64,000 nucleotides of DNA, taken from assembly GCF_024300625.1 (NCBI RefSeq), contig NZ_CP101322.1, positions 3,361,992-3,425,991 on the forward strand. Direction: 5' to 3'. A program made the translations under genes and the position numbers. The stretch's first letter is position 1; the number at the start of each line of letters is the position of its first letter. This stretch comes from Halovivax gelatinilyticus. Its GTDB lineage: Archaea > Halobacteriota > Halobacteria > Halobacteriales > Natrialbaceae. The notes under the pieces are model-generated. The model saw only the letters and a list, made by a program, of their open reading frames with translations, did not search any database and was not told the DNA's origin. Positions 9,122-18,257 of the stretch are shown piece after piece.

Positions 9122-9778
9122 ATGGGTGTCGCAAACGAACGACGTGAAGGATGTGATGGCTGTGATCGGACGATGGCAGTCGGCGAGCTCCGAACCGTCT
9201 CGATGCCCGATGGAAACGCACTGGCCTGTTGTCCACAGTGTGAACCGCACGCTCGATCCGCCGCCGAAAAACTCGAAGAGCTCGACACCAATCGCGATCA
9301 GTGTGACGGCTGTAGAGAAGAATTCAAGACGAGTTCGTTAACGGACGTCGTTCTCACCGACGGGACCGTCATTACGGTGTGTCCAACCTGCATCCGTGAG
9401 GTGCCAGGAAATACGTCATACAGCGAAGAGACACGTGCCGGAACCGAAGAGACGACCGAGATCGCTCGGCGTAAGAACCTCTGTAGCCAGTGTCACGAGT
9501 GGTGTGACGAGGAACTCTATCGCGTCACCTTGCTCGACGAACGCACCGAAGAACTTTGTAACGCGTGTAAGTCGTCCGCCGATTCGAAGGGAATCGTACT
9601 CGACGTCAAAATGCGAAAGACCGAGGCTCGTGACATACTCGGCATCGACCACGGTGCCGACGACCGAACCATCCGTCAGGCGTTTCTCACCCAGATCAAA
9701 CACGCACACCCCGACCGAAAGACGGGTAGTCGCGAGGCGTTTAGACTCGTCAAAGCGGCCTACGATCGCCTCGCGTGA
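9122..9778 (+). CDS. triple zinc-ribbon protein with C-terminal J domain
   Basis: 218 residues. Three tandem zinc ribbons come first, each two CxxC knuckles about 22 residues apart: C11/C14 with C37/C40, C61/C64 with C87/C90, and C121/C124 with C146/C149. A short J domain ends the protein, beginning near TEARDILGID (about residue 168), with the HPD tripeptide at 196-198 that J proteins need to stimulate Hsp70 ATPase. The order, J domain last, is the reverse of classical DnaJ. A Hsp70 (DnaK) cochaperone role with client binding by the ribbons is inferred. It converges with the TIR gene on the other strand. Start chosen from TATA spacing; 9110 and 9068 are in-frame alternatives. Confidence 0.82.
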   Translation: MGVANERREGCDGCDRTMAVGELRTVSMPDGNALACCPQCEPHARSAAEKLEELDTNRDQCDGCREEFKTSSLTDVVLTDGTVITVCPTCIREVPGNTSYSEETRAGTEETTEIARRKNLCSQCHEWCDEELYRVTLLDERTEELCNACKSSADSKGIVLDVKMRKTEARDILGIDHGADDRTIRQAFLTQIKHAHPDRKTGSREAFRLVKAAYDRLA

Positions 9779-9877
9779 GTGTCAGACCCGTCGACCGGTG
9801 GGGTAGCCGGTTATCCAGTCATTGAAGCGCTGGGACTCGAACCTTCTCAGACCAGCGTACTATTCGTGAAACCGATG

Positions 9878-10489
9878 TTACGGCGAGCCATCCTCGCGTC
9901 TGACGAAGCCGATCGTCGCGGGATCGAAGTAGTACGTCGACGAACAGACGTCACACGTCGCTTCGAGTAACTTTCCGTGTTTGTGTAATTTCCACAGTTT
10001 CGTTTGACCGAGTTCCAGATCCAGGGTGACAGGGTGGCCACAATCGGCGAGTGTGCAGGGGAATCTTATGTACCAGTTCGGTACCGATAGCGCACCGAGT
10101 GGTGCCAGCTCAGAGCGGAGTCGACAGAGTAAGTTGAAAACGGTGAACGACGGATTATCTCGATCGATCGTGACTCCCTCGACTCCGTCGACGAATCCGC
10201 CGGTCCGCCTCTCGGTGTCGTAGAGTGGCAAAACGGGGATGCCCTTCGCGATGGCGTAGCCGATCTCCTGGTTGATCCACTTACTGTTCTCAGACTCACC
10301 GGTGAGAACGGCGACGACGATGTCGCTGTTTGCCAATCTGCCTTCCAACCGCTCGCGACTCCGACCGGATTCGATCTCTTCGAGTGCCAGGTGGACCCCG
10401 AACGGGAAATTCTTGATCGTCGAAAAGAGTTCCTGAACTAACGCTAGGTCCCCGGGATCGTGTGAAACGAATACCTGTTCACCGGTCAT
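9878..10489 (-). CDS. TIR-domain protein with C-terminal zinc ribbon
   Basis: 203 residues. The N-terminal 120 residues form a TIR-like domain: strand QVFVSHDPGD at 5-14, GVHLALEEIESG (the BB-loop region), SDIVVAVLTGES at 55-66 and W71-xxx-E75 in WINQEIGYA, where E75 is in the position of the catalytic Glu of TIR NAD-hydrolysing enzymes. After residue 135 comes a zinc-ribbon-like module with C145, C150, C179 and C182. Bacterial and archaeal TIR proteins act as NADases or cyclic-nucleotide producers in antiviral defence, or as scaffolds. No partner sensor is obvious; the neighbour is the convergent zinc-ribbon/J-domain gene. NADase activity is inferred from the WxxxE motif only. Confidence 0.82.
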   Translation of the reverse strand: MTGEQVFVSHDPGDLALVQELFSTIKNFPFGVHLALEEIESGRSRERLEGRLANSDIVVAVLTGESENSKWINQEIGYAIAKGIPVLPLYDTERRTGGFVDGVEGVTIDRDNPSFTVFNLLCRLRSELAPLGALSVPNWYIRFPCTLADCGHPVTLDLELGQTKLWKLHKHGKLLEATCDVCSSTYYFDPATIGFVRREDGSP

Positions 10490-10633
10490 CGTCAGTTGGT
10501 CTAGAGAGCGTGCAGAGCGTTATTAATGTATCTACATTCTGGTGCTCCTTTGTTACGATAATTAGCAAATGTCGTGGTTGATCGCTACTGCAACTCGTTA
10601 TCGGTTAGTGAACTGTACAAATTTGTGGCGCGG

Positions 10634-11278
10634 TTACAGCGGGTCTACGAGGCCAGAAAGCGCCGCTTGCGGGTCGTCCGCTTTCGCGACACCGCTCGCG
10701 AGTAACACGCCATCTGCACCGAGTTCGCTAGCTGCCATAACGTCCGCCCCCGTCGAAATCCCGGCTCCACAGAGCACGTCGATCGAGTCATCGACGGCGG
10801 TGACGGCGGCGACCGCATCCTCGACGATGTCCGGATCTGCCTTGCTCACGGGCGTCCCCGTTCCGATGAGTTCCGGCGGTTCGACGGCGATCGAATCCGG
10901 ACCGAGCGCCGCGACCGCACCGCACTGAGCGGGATTGTTCGCACAGACGATCGTCTCCAGTCCTGTGCGCTGACACGCACGAATCGCAGAATCGATATCC
11001 GCCAGTTTCAGCCGCCGTTCGGAGTGATTGAGCAGCGTCCCCGCCGCTCCCGCCGCGGCGACTGATTCGGCGAGCGTCGAGCCGGTGTTACTTCCGGGCT
11101 TGATCGGATCGACGTGCTGCGCCCAGGTTTCGACGCCAGTCTCAGAAACATCGGCCAGTGATGGTGTCTGTGGCGCGATAGCGAGTCTCGCGTCGGTCTG
11201 ATCTTCCACCCTGGCAGCCGCCCGAGCGACAGCCATCGGATCACACGGGTACGTCTTACAGTTGACGAGAACGAACAT
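10634..11278 (-). CDS. tpiA: triosephosphate isomerase
   Basis: 214 residues, the compact archaeal form (bacterial enzymes have about 250). It interconverts dihydroxyacetone phosphate and glyceraldehyde 3-phosphate. Signatures are LVNCKTY at the N-terminus (substrate-binding Asn and Lys), the catalytic His in [10 protein letters not shown] near residue 85, the catalytic Glu in [12 protein letters not shown] near residue 133 and the phosphate-binding GAGIS with ADGVLLASG. It stands alone upstream of the MBF1 gene on the same strand. Confidence 0.96.
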   Translation of the reverse strand: MFVLVNCKTYPCDPMAVARAAARVEDQTDARLAIAPQTPSLADVSETGVETWAQHVDPIKPGSNTGSTLAESVAAAGAAGTLLNHSERRLKLADIDSAIRACQRTGLETIVCANNPAQCGAVAALGPDSIAVEPPELIGTGTPVSKADPDIVEDAVAAVTAVDDSIDVLCGAGISTGADVMAASELGADGVLLASGVAKADDPQAALSGLVDPL

Positions 11279-11383
11279 ACTCCATCAGCGCCCCGGAAGC
11301 AGGAAAAAGATTCCGAGTTTTCCACCGACGGCGCTAGCAGCGATCGAATGGTACTCCGAATGGTGAGCCGCTACCGTGATCGC

Positions 11384-11941
11384 TCAGTCTTTCCGTTTGA
11401 CCACGTCACCGAGGGTGTAACTGCCGGTCGAGGAGCCGCCTTCCCACTCGGTATCGTCCGGAGCGTCCCGCTCGCCGGTTAACGAGACGTCGAAGTATCG
11501 CTCCAGTTTCGACTGGACGCGATCGCTCGGCAACGTTTCACCTCGCTCTAGTTTGCGGATGAGGCTCGCCTTTTCGTTTAGCTCGTTTGCGAGATCAGAT
11601 TGGCTGAGTCCAGCGTCTTCGCGAGCCGACCGTATCCGATCGTCGTAGTCTGCGGCCAGTTCGTCCATTTCGTCGAACATATCGGATCGGGACGAGCTAC
11701 CGCCGGAGCGACCGCCGCCTCCCGTACCGGCGGACCCCGACGTCGAACTCGACGAACTGTTTGACTGACCGCCGCCGCTCGAACTCGTCGAATACTTCGT
11801 CGACGTACTCGACGTCGACCCCGGCGTCTGCACCTCGGTACCGAAATCGGTGCAGTTCGAACAGACGTCCAGTTTCGCGCCTTCGACTTTGATCTTCCTC
11901 GGAGAGCCCGTCTCGGCGCCACACATCTCACACTGAACCAT
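11384..11941 (-). CDS. multiprotein bridging factor type 1 (MBF1)
   Basis: 185 residues. The N-terminal zinc ribbon has MVQCEMCGAE and LDVCSNCTDFG (two CxxC knuckles); a Ser/Gly-rich linker follows from about residue 45 to 85; a Cro/C1-type HTH is seen at about 95-150 (DAGLSQSDLANELNEKASLI); the C-terminus is acidic and Gly/Ser-rich. This matches archaeal MBF1, which works with the basal transcription and translation machinery. The frame extends upstream to 12061, but the zinc ribbon begins exactly at the ATG at 11941, with a TATA-like element about 31 nt before it. The long Ser/Gly linker is a haloarchaeal trait. Confidence 0.93.
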   Translation of the reverse strand: MVQCEMCGAETGSPRKIKVEGAKLDVCSNCTDFGTEVQTPGSTSSTSTKYSTSSSGGGQSNSSSSSTSGSAGTGGGGRSGGSSSRSDMFDEMDELAADYDDRIRSAREDAGLSQSDLANELNEKASLIRKLERGETLPSDRVQSKLERYFDVSLTGERDAPDDTEWEGGSSTGSYTLGDVVKRKD

Positions 11942-12105
11942 ACGTGTTGGTATATCGTCGCCCCAGATAAAGGATGCGCCCGGGTGCCAATCGACCGGAA
12001 CCGACCGAAATACTCGAGTGAAAGAAGTCGACCGCATTCGGTTCGGGGTGAGAACAGACACGGCGAAAAACGGTCAATTCCGCTCCACCCATGCATCAGG
12101 CGACG

Positions 12106-12720
12106 TCAATCGTCAAGCGCTCGCCAGGCGTAGTAGAACCGCTGAACGGCCGTCAGGTGGCCGACGACGGCCAGGAAGACGAGCAGCCAGCCCATCAGAT
12201 CGAAGCCGCGATAGGTCGTCGGGATAGCCACGACGACGAACCCGGCGATGCCGATGATCGCGAGGCGATCCGCCCGGCCGACCAGGCCGCCGTACACCCG
12301 ATCGAGGCCGACCGCCTGCGCTTGCGTGCCGAGGTACGACGTCAGGAGAACGCCGGTGACGGCGAGAAATCCGAGCAGGTACTCCCCGAGGCCGGCGGCG
12401 ATGCCCCCGATGATCACCACGTCCGCGTATCGGTCGAGCACGTGATCGAGGAGGTCGCCGCTCGCCGATGCGACCTCCTGTCTGCGAGCCAGCGCACCGT
12501 CGACGACGTCGAGCCAGCCGTTCAAAAAGACGAGGAACGCACCGACGCCGTACCACCAGTGGGCCTCGACGCCGCCGAGGTAGAACGCACCCGCAGCTCC
12601 GCCGGCCATGAGAAACGCCACGACACTCACGCCGTCCGGCGAGAACCCGATGCGGTCGAATCCGACGACGAAGGGCTTGATCGCCCCCGAAACGTACGGC
12701 CGCAACTGATCGAGCGTCAC
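12106..12720 (-). CDS. CDP-alcohol phosphatidyltransferase family (archaeal phospholipid synthesis)
   Basis: 204 residues with about six membrane helices. It carries the full CDP-alcohol phosphotransferase signature DGxxARx8GxxxDxxxD, starting at DGALARRQ near residue 76. Such enzymes transfer a polar head group onto CDP-archaeol at the membrane. The head group cannot be fixed from sequence; archaetidylinositol phosphate synthase or archaetidylglycerol phosphate synthase are both possible. Its GTG start overlaps the stop of the adenylate-kinase gene (GTGA), making it the third gene of hisC-adk-pgsA-like. Confidence 0.88.
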   Translation of the reverse strand: MTLDQLRPYVSGAIKPFVVGFDRIGFSPDGVSVVAFLMAGGAAGAFYLGGVEAHWWYGVGAFLVFLNGWLDVVDGALARRQEVASASGDLLDHVLDRYADVVIIGGIAAGLGEYLLGFLAVTGVLLTSYLGTQAQAVGLDRVYGGLVGRADRLAIIGIAGFVVVAIPTTYRGFDLMGWLLVFLAVVGHLTAVQRFYYAWRALDD

Positions 12721-13235
12721 GCGAGGTACCCCACGTAGTCTACGTCGCCCGCACTTGGCGCTCGCTCACCCGATATCACGGCCTCGATTTCGTCGGCGAC
12801 CGCCTCCGGTGGCGCGTCGGTCGTTTCTATCTCGTAGATCGCCTCGAACCCGTGCTGATCGACCGCCTCCGCGAGAATTACGTCCAGAGCCTCGCTCTCG
12901 GCGTTCTCTCTGGCTTTGGCGTCGGATTCTCCCCTGTCCGTTAACCGCGCTTCTAAGTCCGCTGGCGCGCACCGAAGGACGACGACGCGGTCGGCCGGCA
13001 GGTGGTGGGCCAGATGAGATTCGAACACGACGTCATCCCGTCCATCGAGGTGGCGTTCGATCGCCGGAATGTCGGCGATGACGCTGTCACGTTCTTCATC
13101 GACATCTGTATACAGAGACTCCGTCTCGATGACGTCGTTGACGTGGACGACGTCGTATTCGTCGAGACGGCCGTGCACCAGTTTCGTCGCCGTCGTTTTA
13201 CCGGTTCCAGGCGTCCCCGTTATCGCGACCCTCAC
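12717..13235 (-). CDS. Fap7/AK6-type adenylate kinase
   Basis: 172 residues, starting at a GTG that overlaps the hisC stop by GTGA. The Walker A motif GTPGTGKTT is at residues 7-15, followed by VHVNDVIE in the NMP-binding part and VVLRCAPADLEARL with a Lid-like region, the pattern of the archaeal/eukaryotic AK6 (Fap7) family. These enzymes phosphorylate AMP and help in 40S/30S subunit maturation. It is the middle gene of a tightly overlapped three-gene unit. Confidence 0.9.
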   Translation of the reverse strand: MRVAITGTPGTGKTTATKLVHGRLDEYDVVHVNDVIETESLYTDVDEERDSVIADIPAIERHLDGRDDVVFESHLAHHLPADRVVVLRCAPADLEARLTDRGESDAKARENAESEALDVILAEAVDQHGFEAIYEIETTDAPPEAVADEIEAVISGERAPSAGDVDYVGYLA

Positions 13236-14371
13236 GAGTCGATCACCCCGTCGTCGGATTCGTCAGTGTCAGACGGCGGACGGTCGGCGAGAACCTCGTT
13301 GAGCGCGGCGACGGCTCGTCTGGTCTCCGATTCGGTCCCACAGGAGATACGTACGTACTCGGGGAGGCCGAAACTCGTACAGTCGCGGACGATGATCCCC
13401 CGCGATTGCAACCGGTCTGAAACGTCACTCGCGTCTCCGACCGTGACGAGGACGAAGTTACCCTGACCCGCCACGACTGGCGCGTCGAGGTGGTCGTTCA
13501 TGTACGCCCGTGCCCAGCGCGCTGACTCGACGGTCTCGGCGACGTGTTCGTCATCGGAGAGCGCCGTGAGCCCGGCGCGACAGGCCGGTTCGCTCGCCGC
13601 GAACGGCGTCGTCACCCTGGCGTAAGCGTCGGCCCACGCGGGCGGAACGAGGGCGTATCCGAGTCTGAGCCCGGCTAACCCGAACGCTTTCGAAAAGGTC
13701 CGAAGCACCGCGACGTCGTCACGGCCTTCGGGTTTTGCCTCGATCGCGATGAGCGAACGGGCGCTCGAGACGTCGGCGAATTCGCCGTACGCTTCGTCGA
13801 CCACGACGAGCGTCGAGTCGTCCGTCTCCGCCGCGATCTCGCGGACGTCCTCGAGCGCGATGGTCGACCCGGTCGGATTGTGCGGACTGGTGAGATAGAC
13901 GATCCGGTGGCCATCGTACACCGAAAGCACCGTCGGCGCGTCCTGTGCGAAGTCAGTTTCTCGCTCCAGCGCGTAGGTCTCGACGCGACCGTGGTGAAAT
14001 CGCGCGCTCATGGCGTAGTAGGCGAATCCCGGTTCCGGAACCAGGATCCGATCGCCAGGTTCGAGCATCGCCCGCGAGAGGTAATCGATGGCCCCGTCTC
14101 CGCCGTTCGCGAGCCATACCTGGGACGGATCCAGGTTCCATCGCTCGGCGATCGCCTCGGTGAGATCGGCGTGAGCGGCCTTCGGATACGTGTGAACGTT
14201 CTCGACGTGTTCACGGAGCGTCTCGACGGCCCGCGGCGACGGTCCGTGCGGGTTCTCGTTGGACGCCAGCTTCACGAATTCGTCCGGGTCGCGACCGAGT
14301 TCCCGCGCGACCTCCTCGATTCCCCGACCCGCTTCGTACGTGGCGTGGGTCGAGAGGTCTCGTGGCTGCAT
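13232..14371 (-). CDS. hisC: histidinol-phosphate aminotransferase
   Basis: 379 residues. It transfers an amino group from glutamate to imidazole-acetol phosphate in histidine synthesis (class II PLP aminotransferase, fold type I). Visible: KLASNENPHGPSP near residue 35, the SPHNPTGS loop, the VVDEAYGEF segment with the PLP-binding Asp, the Schiff-base Lys in TFSKAFGLAGLRLGY, and a C-terminal RISCGT Arg that binds substrate carboxylate. The start at MQPRDLSTH is preferred to MKVSRMQPR (14386) because a TATA-like ttaagag lies 26 nt upstream. The other his genes are not in this window, as is usual in haloarchaea. Confidence 0.95.
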   Translation of the reverse strand: MQPRDLSTHATYEAGRGIEEVARELGRDPDEFVKLASNENPHGPSPRAVETLREHVENVHTYPKAAHADLTEAIAERWNLDPSQVWLANGGDGAIDYLSRAMLEPGDRILVPEPGFAYYAMSARFHHGRVETYALERETDFAQDAPTVLSVYDGHRIVYLTSPHNPTGSTIALEDVREIAAETDDSTLVVVDEAYGEFADVSSARSLIAIEAKPEGRDDVAVLRTFSKAFGLAGLRLGYALVPPAWADAYARVTTPFAASEPACRAGLTALSDDEHVAETVESARWARAYMNDHLDAPVVAGQGNFVLVTVGDASDVSDRLQSRGIIVRDCTSFGLPEYVRISCGTESETRRAVAALNEVLADRPPSDTDESDDGVIDS

Positions 14372-14483
14372 ACGTGAGACTTTCACCGCCGACTCTTAAG
14401 GAATCCGCAATGCACGCGTCGAGCGGCGTCGGTCGCTGGTGGAACGCCTCGGCGGTCTCGCCGTCTTCGAAGACGATTGGCCC

Positions 14484-15959
14484 TTAGAGAAAATCACCGA
14501 GGCCGGACTGGTCGTCGTCAGCCCCGGAGCCGTTCGCCGTCGAATCGTCCTCGACACCGTCGTCGTTCGTGGCCGCGTCCGCGTCATCCGAGTCAGCGTC
14601 ACCGAGGGTCTCGCGATCGTCGGATTCGCCGTCGGCGTCCGTCCGAACCGCGTCGAGGAAGGCGTCGCCGGAGTGTTCGACGGTTGCCTCCTCACGTCGC
14701 TCGCGAGCGTCGTCGACGACGTTTTCCACCTTGTTCGTCTCCGCTCCGCTTCCGGTGACGAACGAGACCTCGGACGCGTCGAGGTCGTACGCCGCAGTCA
14801 TTCGAACGGTGAGATCACGATTTCGACAGTGGTGGGTCATCGTCGAGAGGTACGGAAGGAGTTCGTTCCGCGCGGTGGCGACGCTCGTTCCTTCGCGTTC
14901 GGCAATCCGCTCTGCGATCGAGTCCCGGGTGTCGCGACTACTTCGCGTTCGGCCAAGTTTCGACCAGTAACTGGGCGGCCCGTAGCGCGTCCATCCACCC
15001 TTGGGTTCGCGTCGCGAGGCGGCGACCCCGGCCGTCATATTGTCCGTTACGTATCGCCAGTACGAGTAATTCTGCGTCGACCGGACGCGTCCGAGCCAGC
15101 GGTCGGCGTTCGCCAGGTAGCCGTACGCGTCCGCGAGTTCGCCGCCGCGATAATCTTTCGGAACGTTGTCCTCGATCCAGTTGATCAGATCGTCCGGCGT
15201 CTCGTCGACGTCGTACGAAGCCTTCAACGCAGCCTCGGCGTCCGCCTCCTTGATCAGTGTGTCGAGAAACTCGAATATCCCTTCCGTCCGGTCGCGCTCG
15301 CCGGTGACGACGTCTTCGCGCGTCAGCCGTTCCGTGCGTTCGGCGATCGCCTGGAGGTCGTTGACCGCCGAACGCAAGTCGCCGCTCGTTCCCTGCGCGA
15401 TGGCCTCGAGGGCCTCCGTTTCGAACTCGATATCTTCTTTTCGACAGATGTCTCGAAGCACCGGAACGATCGATCGAGCGCCGACGTCTCGAAACTCGAT
15501 CGTCTCGCAGGCGTTTCTGAGCGAGTTGCTCATGTCGTAGAACTCGTTGGCCACGAGTACCATCGGCTGATCGGCGGACTTGACGACGTCAGTGACAGCG
15601 CGCGAACCGCCGTAATCTGCGTTCCCGTGGAAGTTGTCCGCCTCGTCTAAGATCAACAACCGTCGTCCGCCCGTCCCGCCGGTGAGCGTGCCCGATTTCG
15701 ACGCTTCGCCGGCGACGCGCTCGATCACGTCCTTTCCCCGATGATCGCTCGCGTTCAACTCCATCACGGGCCAGTCCATGTCGTTGCCCAGTGCGTGTGC
15801 CGCCGACGTCTTCCCGACGCCCGGACTGCCGTGGACGATCACCGCCTTTCGGTGGTCCTCCCAGGTTTCAGCCCACTCGCGCAGGGAATCACGAGCCTTG
15901 TCGTTTCCCCGTACCGCCGAGAGCGTCGTCGGACGGTACTTCTCGGTCCAGTCACTCAT
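14484..15959 (-). CDS. rfcL: replication factor C large subunit
   Basis: 491 residues. It is the clamp-loader large subunit that opens PCNA with RfcS. The AAA+ core has Walker A GSPGVGKT near residue 46, Walker B LLILDEAD near residue 106 and RFC boxes such as ELNASDHR. The C-terminal 90 residues are extremely acidic and Asp/Glu/Ser-rich and end in QSGLGDFL, a plausible PCNA-interacting (PIP-like) peptide. No intein is present, unlike some haloarchaeal replication genes. It stands between hisC and the divergent CinA-like gene. Confidence 0.96.
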   Translation of the reverse strand: MSDWTEKYRPTTLSAVRGNDKARDSLREWAETWEDHRKAVIVHGSPGVGKTSAAHALGNDMDWPVMELNASDHRGKDVIERVAGEASKSGTLTGGTGGRRLLILDEADNFHGNADYGGSRAVTDVVKSADQPMVLVANEFYDMSNSLRNACETIEFRDVGARSIVPVLRDICRKEDIEFETEALEAIAQGTSGDLRSAVNDLQAIAERTERLTREDVVTGERDRTEGIFEFLDTLIKEADAEAALKASYDVDETPDDLINWIEDNVPKDYRGGELADAYGYLANADRWLGRVRSTQNYSYWRYVTDNMTAGVAASRREPKGGWTRYGPPSYWSKLGRTRSSRDTRDSIAERIAEREGTSVATARNELLPYLSTMTHHCRNRDLTVRMTAAYDLDASEVSFVTGSGAETNKVENVVDDARERREEATVEHSGDAFLDAVRTDADGESDDRETLGDADSDDADAATNDDGVEDDSTANGSGADDDQSGLGDFL

Positions 15960-16042
15960 TGGGGACAGATTGGGACGAGTCGCGTTTAGTGGTTGCGGAG
16001 CCGAGCGCGGAGTATAGGCTCGTTCGCGCGCTAGCGATAGCC

Positions 16043-16792
16043 ATGGACGTAGCCATCCTGACGGTCGGGGACGAGCTCCTCGCCGGGGAGACGACGAACA
16101 CGAACGCGTCGTGGCTCGCCCGCGAGATTACGGATCGAGGCGGGCGAGTTCGACGGATCGTCACCGTTCCCGACGAACGAACCGTGATCGAGCGACAGGT
16201 CCGTCGCCTGGGCAATCGGTACGACGCCCTCATCGTCACCGGCGGCCTCGGGGGTACGCCAGACGACGTGACGATGGACGCGGTCGCGTCGGCGCTCGAT
16301 CGACCGCTCCGCGTCGACGACTCGGTTCGAGCGCACCAGCGAACCAACCGAGAGCGCCTCCGCGAACAGCGCCCTGATTTCGCCGAAAAATACGACCTTG
16401 GGCGACACGCTATCGAGCGGTCGAACGTGCCGTCTGGCGCCCGAACGATCACGACGGACGAGGGATGGGCGCCATCGGTCGTCGTCGACGGTGTGTACGT
16501 CTTCCCGGGGATTCCGGCTGAACTTAGAGCGGCGTTTGCTACAGTCGCCGACGAATTCGGCGGTGACGTTCGACACCGATCCGTCCACACGCCCGTTCCG
16601 GAGGGGGCACTGTCGGATTTGCTCGAAGCCGTTCGAGCTCGATTCGACGTCTCGGTCGGTAGCTATCCGGGAACGGAGAGATCGCCGGGTCGGATTCGAG
16701 TCACCGGGTCCGACCGGGAATCGATCGACGACGCCATCGAGTGGATCGAGTCGAACGTGGAAACGGTCGACGAACCACCGGAAGGCGGTTGA
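16043..16792 (+). CDS. CinA/MoaB-like molybdopterin-binding domain protein
   Basis: 249 residues. The N-terminus MDVAILTVGDELLAGETTN and the GGLGGTPDDVTMDAVA stretch near residue 72 match the molybdopterin-binding/CinA N-terminal domain, which in CinA carries ADP-ribose or NMN-related hydrolase activity. The C-terminal competence-damage amidase domain of bacterial CinA is absent; residues 170-249 form the small extra domain seen in archaeal members (VFPGIPAELRAAF and SVGSYPGTE). ATG at 16043 is chosen because the domain begins directly there; an open frame continues upstream without domain sequence. Substrate unknown. Confidence 0.85.
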   Translation: MDVAILTVGDELLAGETTNTNASWLAREITDRGGRVRRIVTVPDERTVIERQVRRLGNRYDALIVTGGLGGTPDDVTMDAVASALDRPLRVDDSVRAHQRTNRERLREQRPDFAEKYDLGRHAIERSNVPSGARTITTDEGWAPSVVVDGVYVFPGIPAELRAAFATVADEFGGDVRHRSVHTPVPEGALSDLLEAVRARFDVSVGSYPGTERSPGRIRVTGSDRESIDDAIEWIESNVETVDEPPEGG

Positions 16793-16818
16793 CGGTACCG
16801 TCAGAATCAATGTGGCGT

Positions 16819-17313
16819 CTACAGTTCTACGGCGACCATCTCGCCCCACGAATCGAACCCGTGTCTGCGGTAAAACTCGTATGCCCGATCGTTGTCCGGA
16901 TCGACGTCCAGCACGAGTCGATCGATCGGGAGCGACTGGGACCTGACGACGTCCATCGCGCGCTCGATCAGGCGATCGGCGACGCCAGTTCCCCGATAGG
17001 AGGGCTCGACGTAAATCTCGTTCAACACACCGGCGTCCCAGATCATCGAGAGGGTTTCCGGGAGAACGAAAACGTACCCGACCGGCTCCGCTCCGTCGGT
17101 GGCCACCGTGATCGCGTCCGGCTCGTCGGCGAGACATCGGTCGACCCACGAACCGTATCGGGCCCGGTAATCGGCATCGAGTTTCGCCTCGTACGTTTCG
17201 CGTTTGTCTGCTCCGCCAGTCTTCGATCCCAGTTCCCGCTCGAACGCTTCCTTCATGCGCCAGAGCGCCGCCTCGTCGGTCGCGGGCCGATAGGGTCTGA
17301 CGTCGATAGTCAT
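16819..17313 (-). CDS. GNAT family N-acetyltransferase
   Basis: 164 residues. The acetyl-CoA-binding motif A is visible as IYVEPSYRGTGVADRLIERAMD near residues 90-110 (R/Q-x-x-G-x-G/A loop SYRGTGVA), preceded by the V-EPVGYVFVLPE strand and followed by LVLDVDPDNDRAYEFYRRHGF, the usual motif B. Acceptor substrate unknown. It stands alone between two convergent or divergent neighbours. Confidence 0.88.
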   Translation of the reverse strand: MTIDVRPYRPATDEAALWRMKEAFERELGSKTGGADKRETYEAKLDADYRARYGSWVDRCLADEPDAITVATDGAEPVGYVFVLPETLSMIWDAGVLNEIYVEPSYRGTGVADRLIERAMDVVRSQSLPIDRLVLDVDPDNDRAYEFYRRHGFDSWGEMVAVEL

Positions 17314-17398
17314 TGCTCGACGTTCGGTCGAGTCGCCTTTCGAGGTTACGGTTCGACCCGGTCACGTGGGCGAACGCCGGCGCGTCCGATCCAGCGGG

Positions 17399-18064
17399 TC
17401 ACTCGTCCTCACCGGGAGATCGGAGATCATCCCAGACGCGATACCCGACCGCAAGGTAGCCCGCGAGCGCGGTAACGAAGAGTTCGCCGGAGGAGGCGAT
17501 GGGGAAGATACGTTCGGTATCCGGCTCGGCGTCGGGCCCGGGATCGAATCCGGTGTAGTAGTGCGTATCGGCCGTCGTTCCTCTCACGCTCGAGTCGTCA
17601 ACTGATGGCGATCCGTCGTTCGTCGAGATCTCGACGAACGTCTGGACGATTCCGTCGTGATTCGAGAGGTAGAACTCACCGGAAAGATCGTAAAAGGTGG
17701 TATCGAGCGGCCAGAACAGCGCGACGCCGTTGTAAAACGCGTCGAGCAGTATGTGAGCGACGAACACGCAAACCAGCGTCACCCAGGCGACGTGATAGCC
17801 GTACGCGCCCCATCGCGAGCGGACGAACGACGTTTCTCGCCAGTTGACGTCCCAGTAGAGGACGATCGCCGGAATCAACACGACGAAGACGTTGTGAAAC
17901 ACCGCCCGATGAGCACCCTGCCAGTAGATCCCGACGAGCGTATCGAGATCGATGAGGGCCGTCGCCGCCATCACGACGACGATCGCCCGGGTATCGAATC
18001 GATCGCCCAGAAGAGCGATCCCCAGAAGCCCCGCCAACCCGACGTGCACCACGGTCGAAGGCAT
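17399..18064 (-). CDS. DUF457 (YdjM-like) membrane-bound metal-dependent hydrolase
   Basis: 221 residues. MPSTVVHVGLAGLLGIALL with a His in the first helix, ALIDLDTLVG and an HRAVFHNVFVVLIP His motif near residue 52 fit the DUF457/YdjM family of inner-membrane putative hydrolases; a third His (VAHILLDAFYNG) lies near residue 107. About four to five membrane helices are present, with an exported, Asp/Thr-rich loop at 125-185. Catalytic role inferred from the family name only. It is divergent from the XRE-type regulator. Confidence 0.8.
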   Translation of the reverse strand: MPSTVVHVGLAGLLGIALLGDRFDTRAIVVVMAATALIDLDTLVGIYWQGAHRAVFHNVFVVLIPAIVLYWDVNWRETSFVRSRWGAYGYHVAWVTLVCVFVAHILLDAFYNGVALFWPLDTTFYDLSGEFYLSNHDGIVQTFVEISTNDGSPSVDDSSVRGTTADTHYYTGFDPGPDAEPDTERIFPIASSGELFVTALAGYLAVGYRVWDDLRSPGEDE

Positions 18065-18257
18065 GGAACACAGTACGGATGGGACACCCTTGGCTGTTCG
18101 TGTGCGAAGACAGTCAGGATATGGTCCATATCGTGTCCGTCGTCATCGACTGCGATCGACGAGGAAATTCGTCAAGCCGAACGTCACGTCCGTACTGTAT
18201 CAGTCAGCTCCTCGTGGCTTCGGTAGCTACTTGCGACAGCCGTTCGTCGGTCGCGGT

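Noticed and set aside
9785-9860. Possible tRNA on the minus strand near ggactcgaacc, downstream of the J-domain gene
   Set aside because: The T-loop-like string is present, but the flanking bases do not form a T stem, and there is no acceptor or anticodon stem. It is a chance match.
14439-15650. Long plus-strand frame (403 codons) across rfcL
   Set aside because: It is antisense to a complete rfcL gene with clear AAA+ motifs. GC-rich third positions leave long open antisense frames throughout this genome.
16031-17365. Long minus-strand frame (444 codons) across the CinA-like gene
   Set aside because: Arg/Ser-rich translation without any domain, antisense to a real gene on the plus strand and running into the GNAT gene in another frame.
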